Part shown: positions 15,551-15,551 of the stretch, in pieces | Layout: every line of letters starts with the position of its first letter | Position numbering within the stretch: the first letter of the stretch is position 1 | DNA from: Candidatus Woesearchaeota archaeon | GTDB taxonomy: Archaea; Nanobdellota; Nanobdellia; Woesearchaeales; GW2011-AR4 | Assembly: GCA_016784195.1 (NCBI GenBank) | Contig: JADHVE010000027.1 | Span: forward strand, 1 to 15,551 | Direction of reading: 5' to 3' | DNA length: 15,551 nucleotides | The notes under the pieces: generated by a model | What the model was told of the DNA's origin: nothing | The model's input: only the letters and a program-made list of their open reading frames with translations | The model's database searches: none | Translations under genes and position numbers: made by a program

Positions 15551-15551
15551 C

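Noticed and set aside
1..15551. tRNA, rRNA, CRISPR array, transposase or integrase
   Set aside because: I looked for cloverleaf-like segments, regularly spaced long repeats and transposase or recombinase motifs and saw none. The only mobile-element hint is the broken JAB fragment.

Overview
The window is an AT-rich stretch of bacterial chromosome or plasmid in which every recognisable gene lies on the minus strand. Most of it is a defence island. Two genes have G-rich Shine-Dalgarno sites (AGGGGGG before gajA, GGGGGGGGAGA before gajB). The rest sit in tightly packed or overlapping operons. Short degenerate repeats of the CACGAAA and CGCAAAG kind lie in two intergenic gaps. Together these suggest a Gram-negative, possibly environmental bacterium. 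I cannot place it to phylum; the low-GC composition does not decide it.

In order of transcription (right to left), the right end (about 14.1-15.55 kb) holds small accessory genes and broken ones: a frameshifted JAB/RadC-type fragment running off the right edge, a coding-like stretch interrupted by two stops, an overlapping DUF4160-DUF2442 pair, and a short 47-codon ORF. About 0.5 kb of apparently non-coding DNA with one GC-rich hairpin follows.

The core, 13618 down to 3677, is one five-gene operon: a 1082-aa SNF2-type ATPase with a phospholipase-D-like N-terminal region, a DUF4391 protein, a beta-class type III methyltransferase (Mod), a RhuM-family protein, and a type III restriction subunit (Res) with helicase motifs and a C-terminal PD-(D/E)XK site. 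Spacings are 2 bp, a 1-bp TGATG overlap, 2 bp, then 63 bp. Mod plus Res is a recognisable type III restriction-modification pair. The SNF2 protein, DUF4391 and RhuM make it an enlarged version whose extra parts have no role I can assign with confidence. This composite is the best candidate for an undescribed system.

The left end (3452 down to the left edge) is a Gabija-type module: GajA, an OLD-family ATPase with a TOPRIM nuclease domain, overlapping by ATGA with GajB, a UvrD/PcrA-like helicase. The gajB frame is open all the way to the left edge except for one TAA after codon 107, so it looks inactivated by a single nonsense mutation unless the stop is a sequence error. The gajA/gajB junction carries an 8-G run, where a one-base slip would fuse the two proteins in frame.
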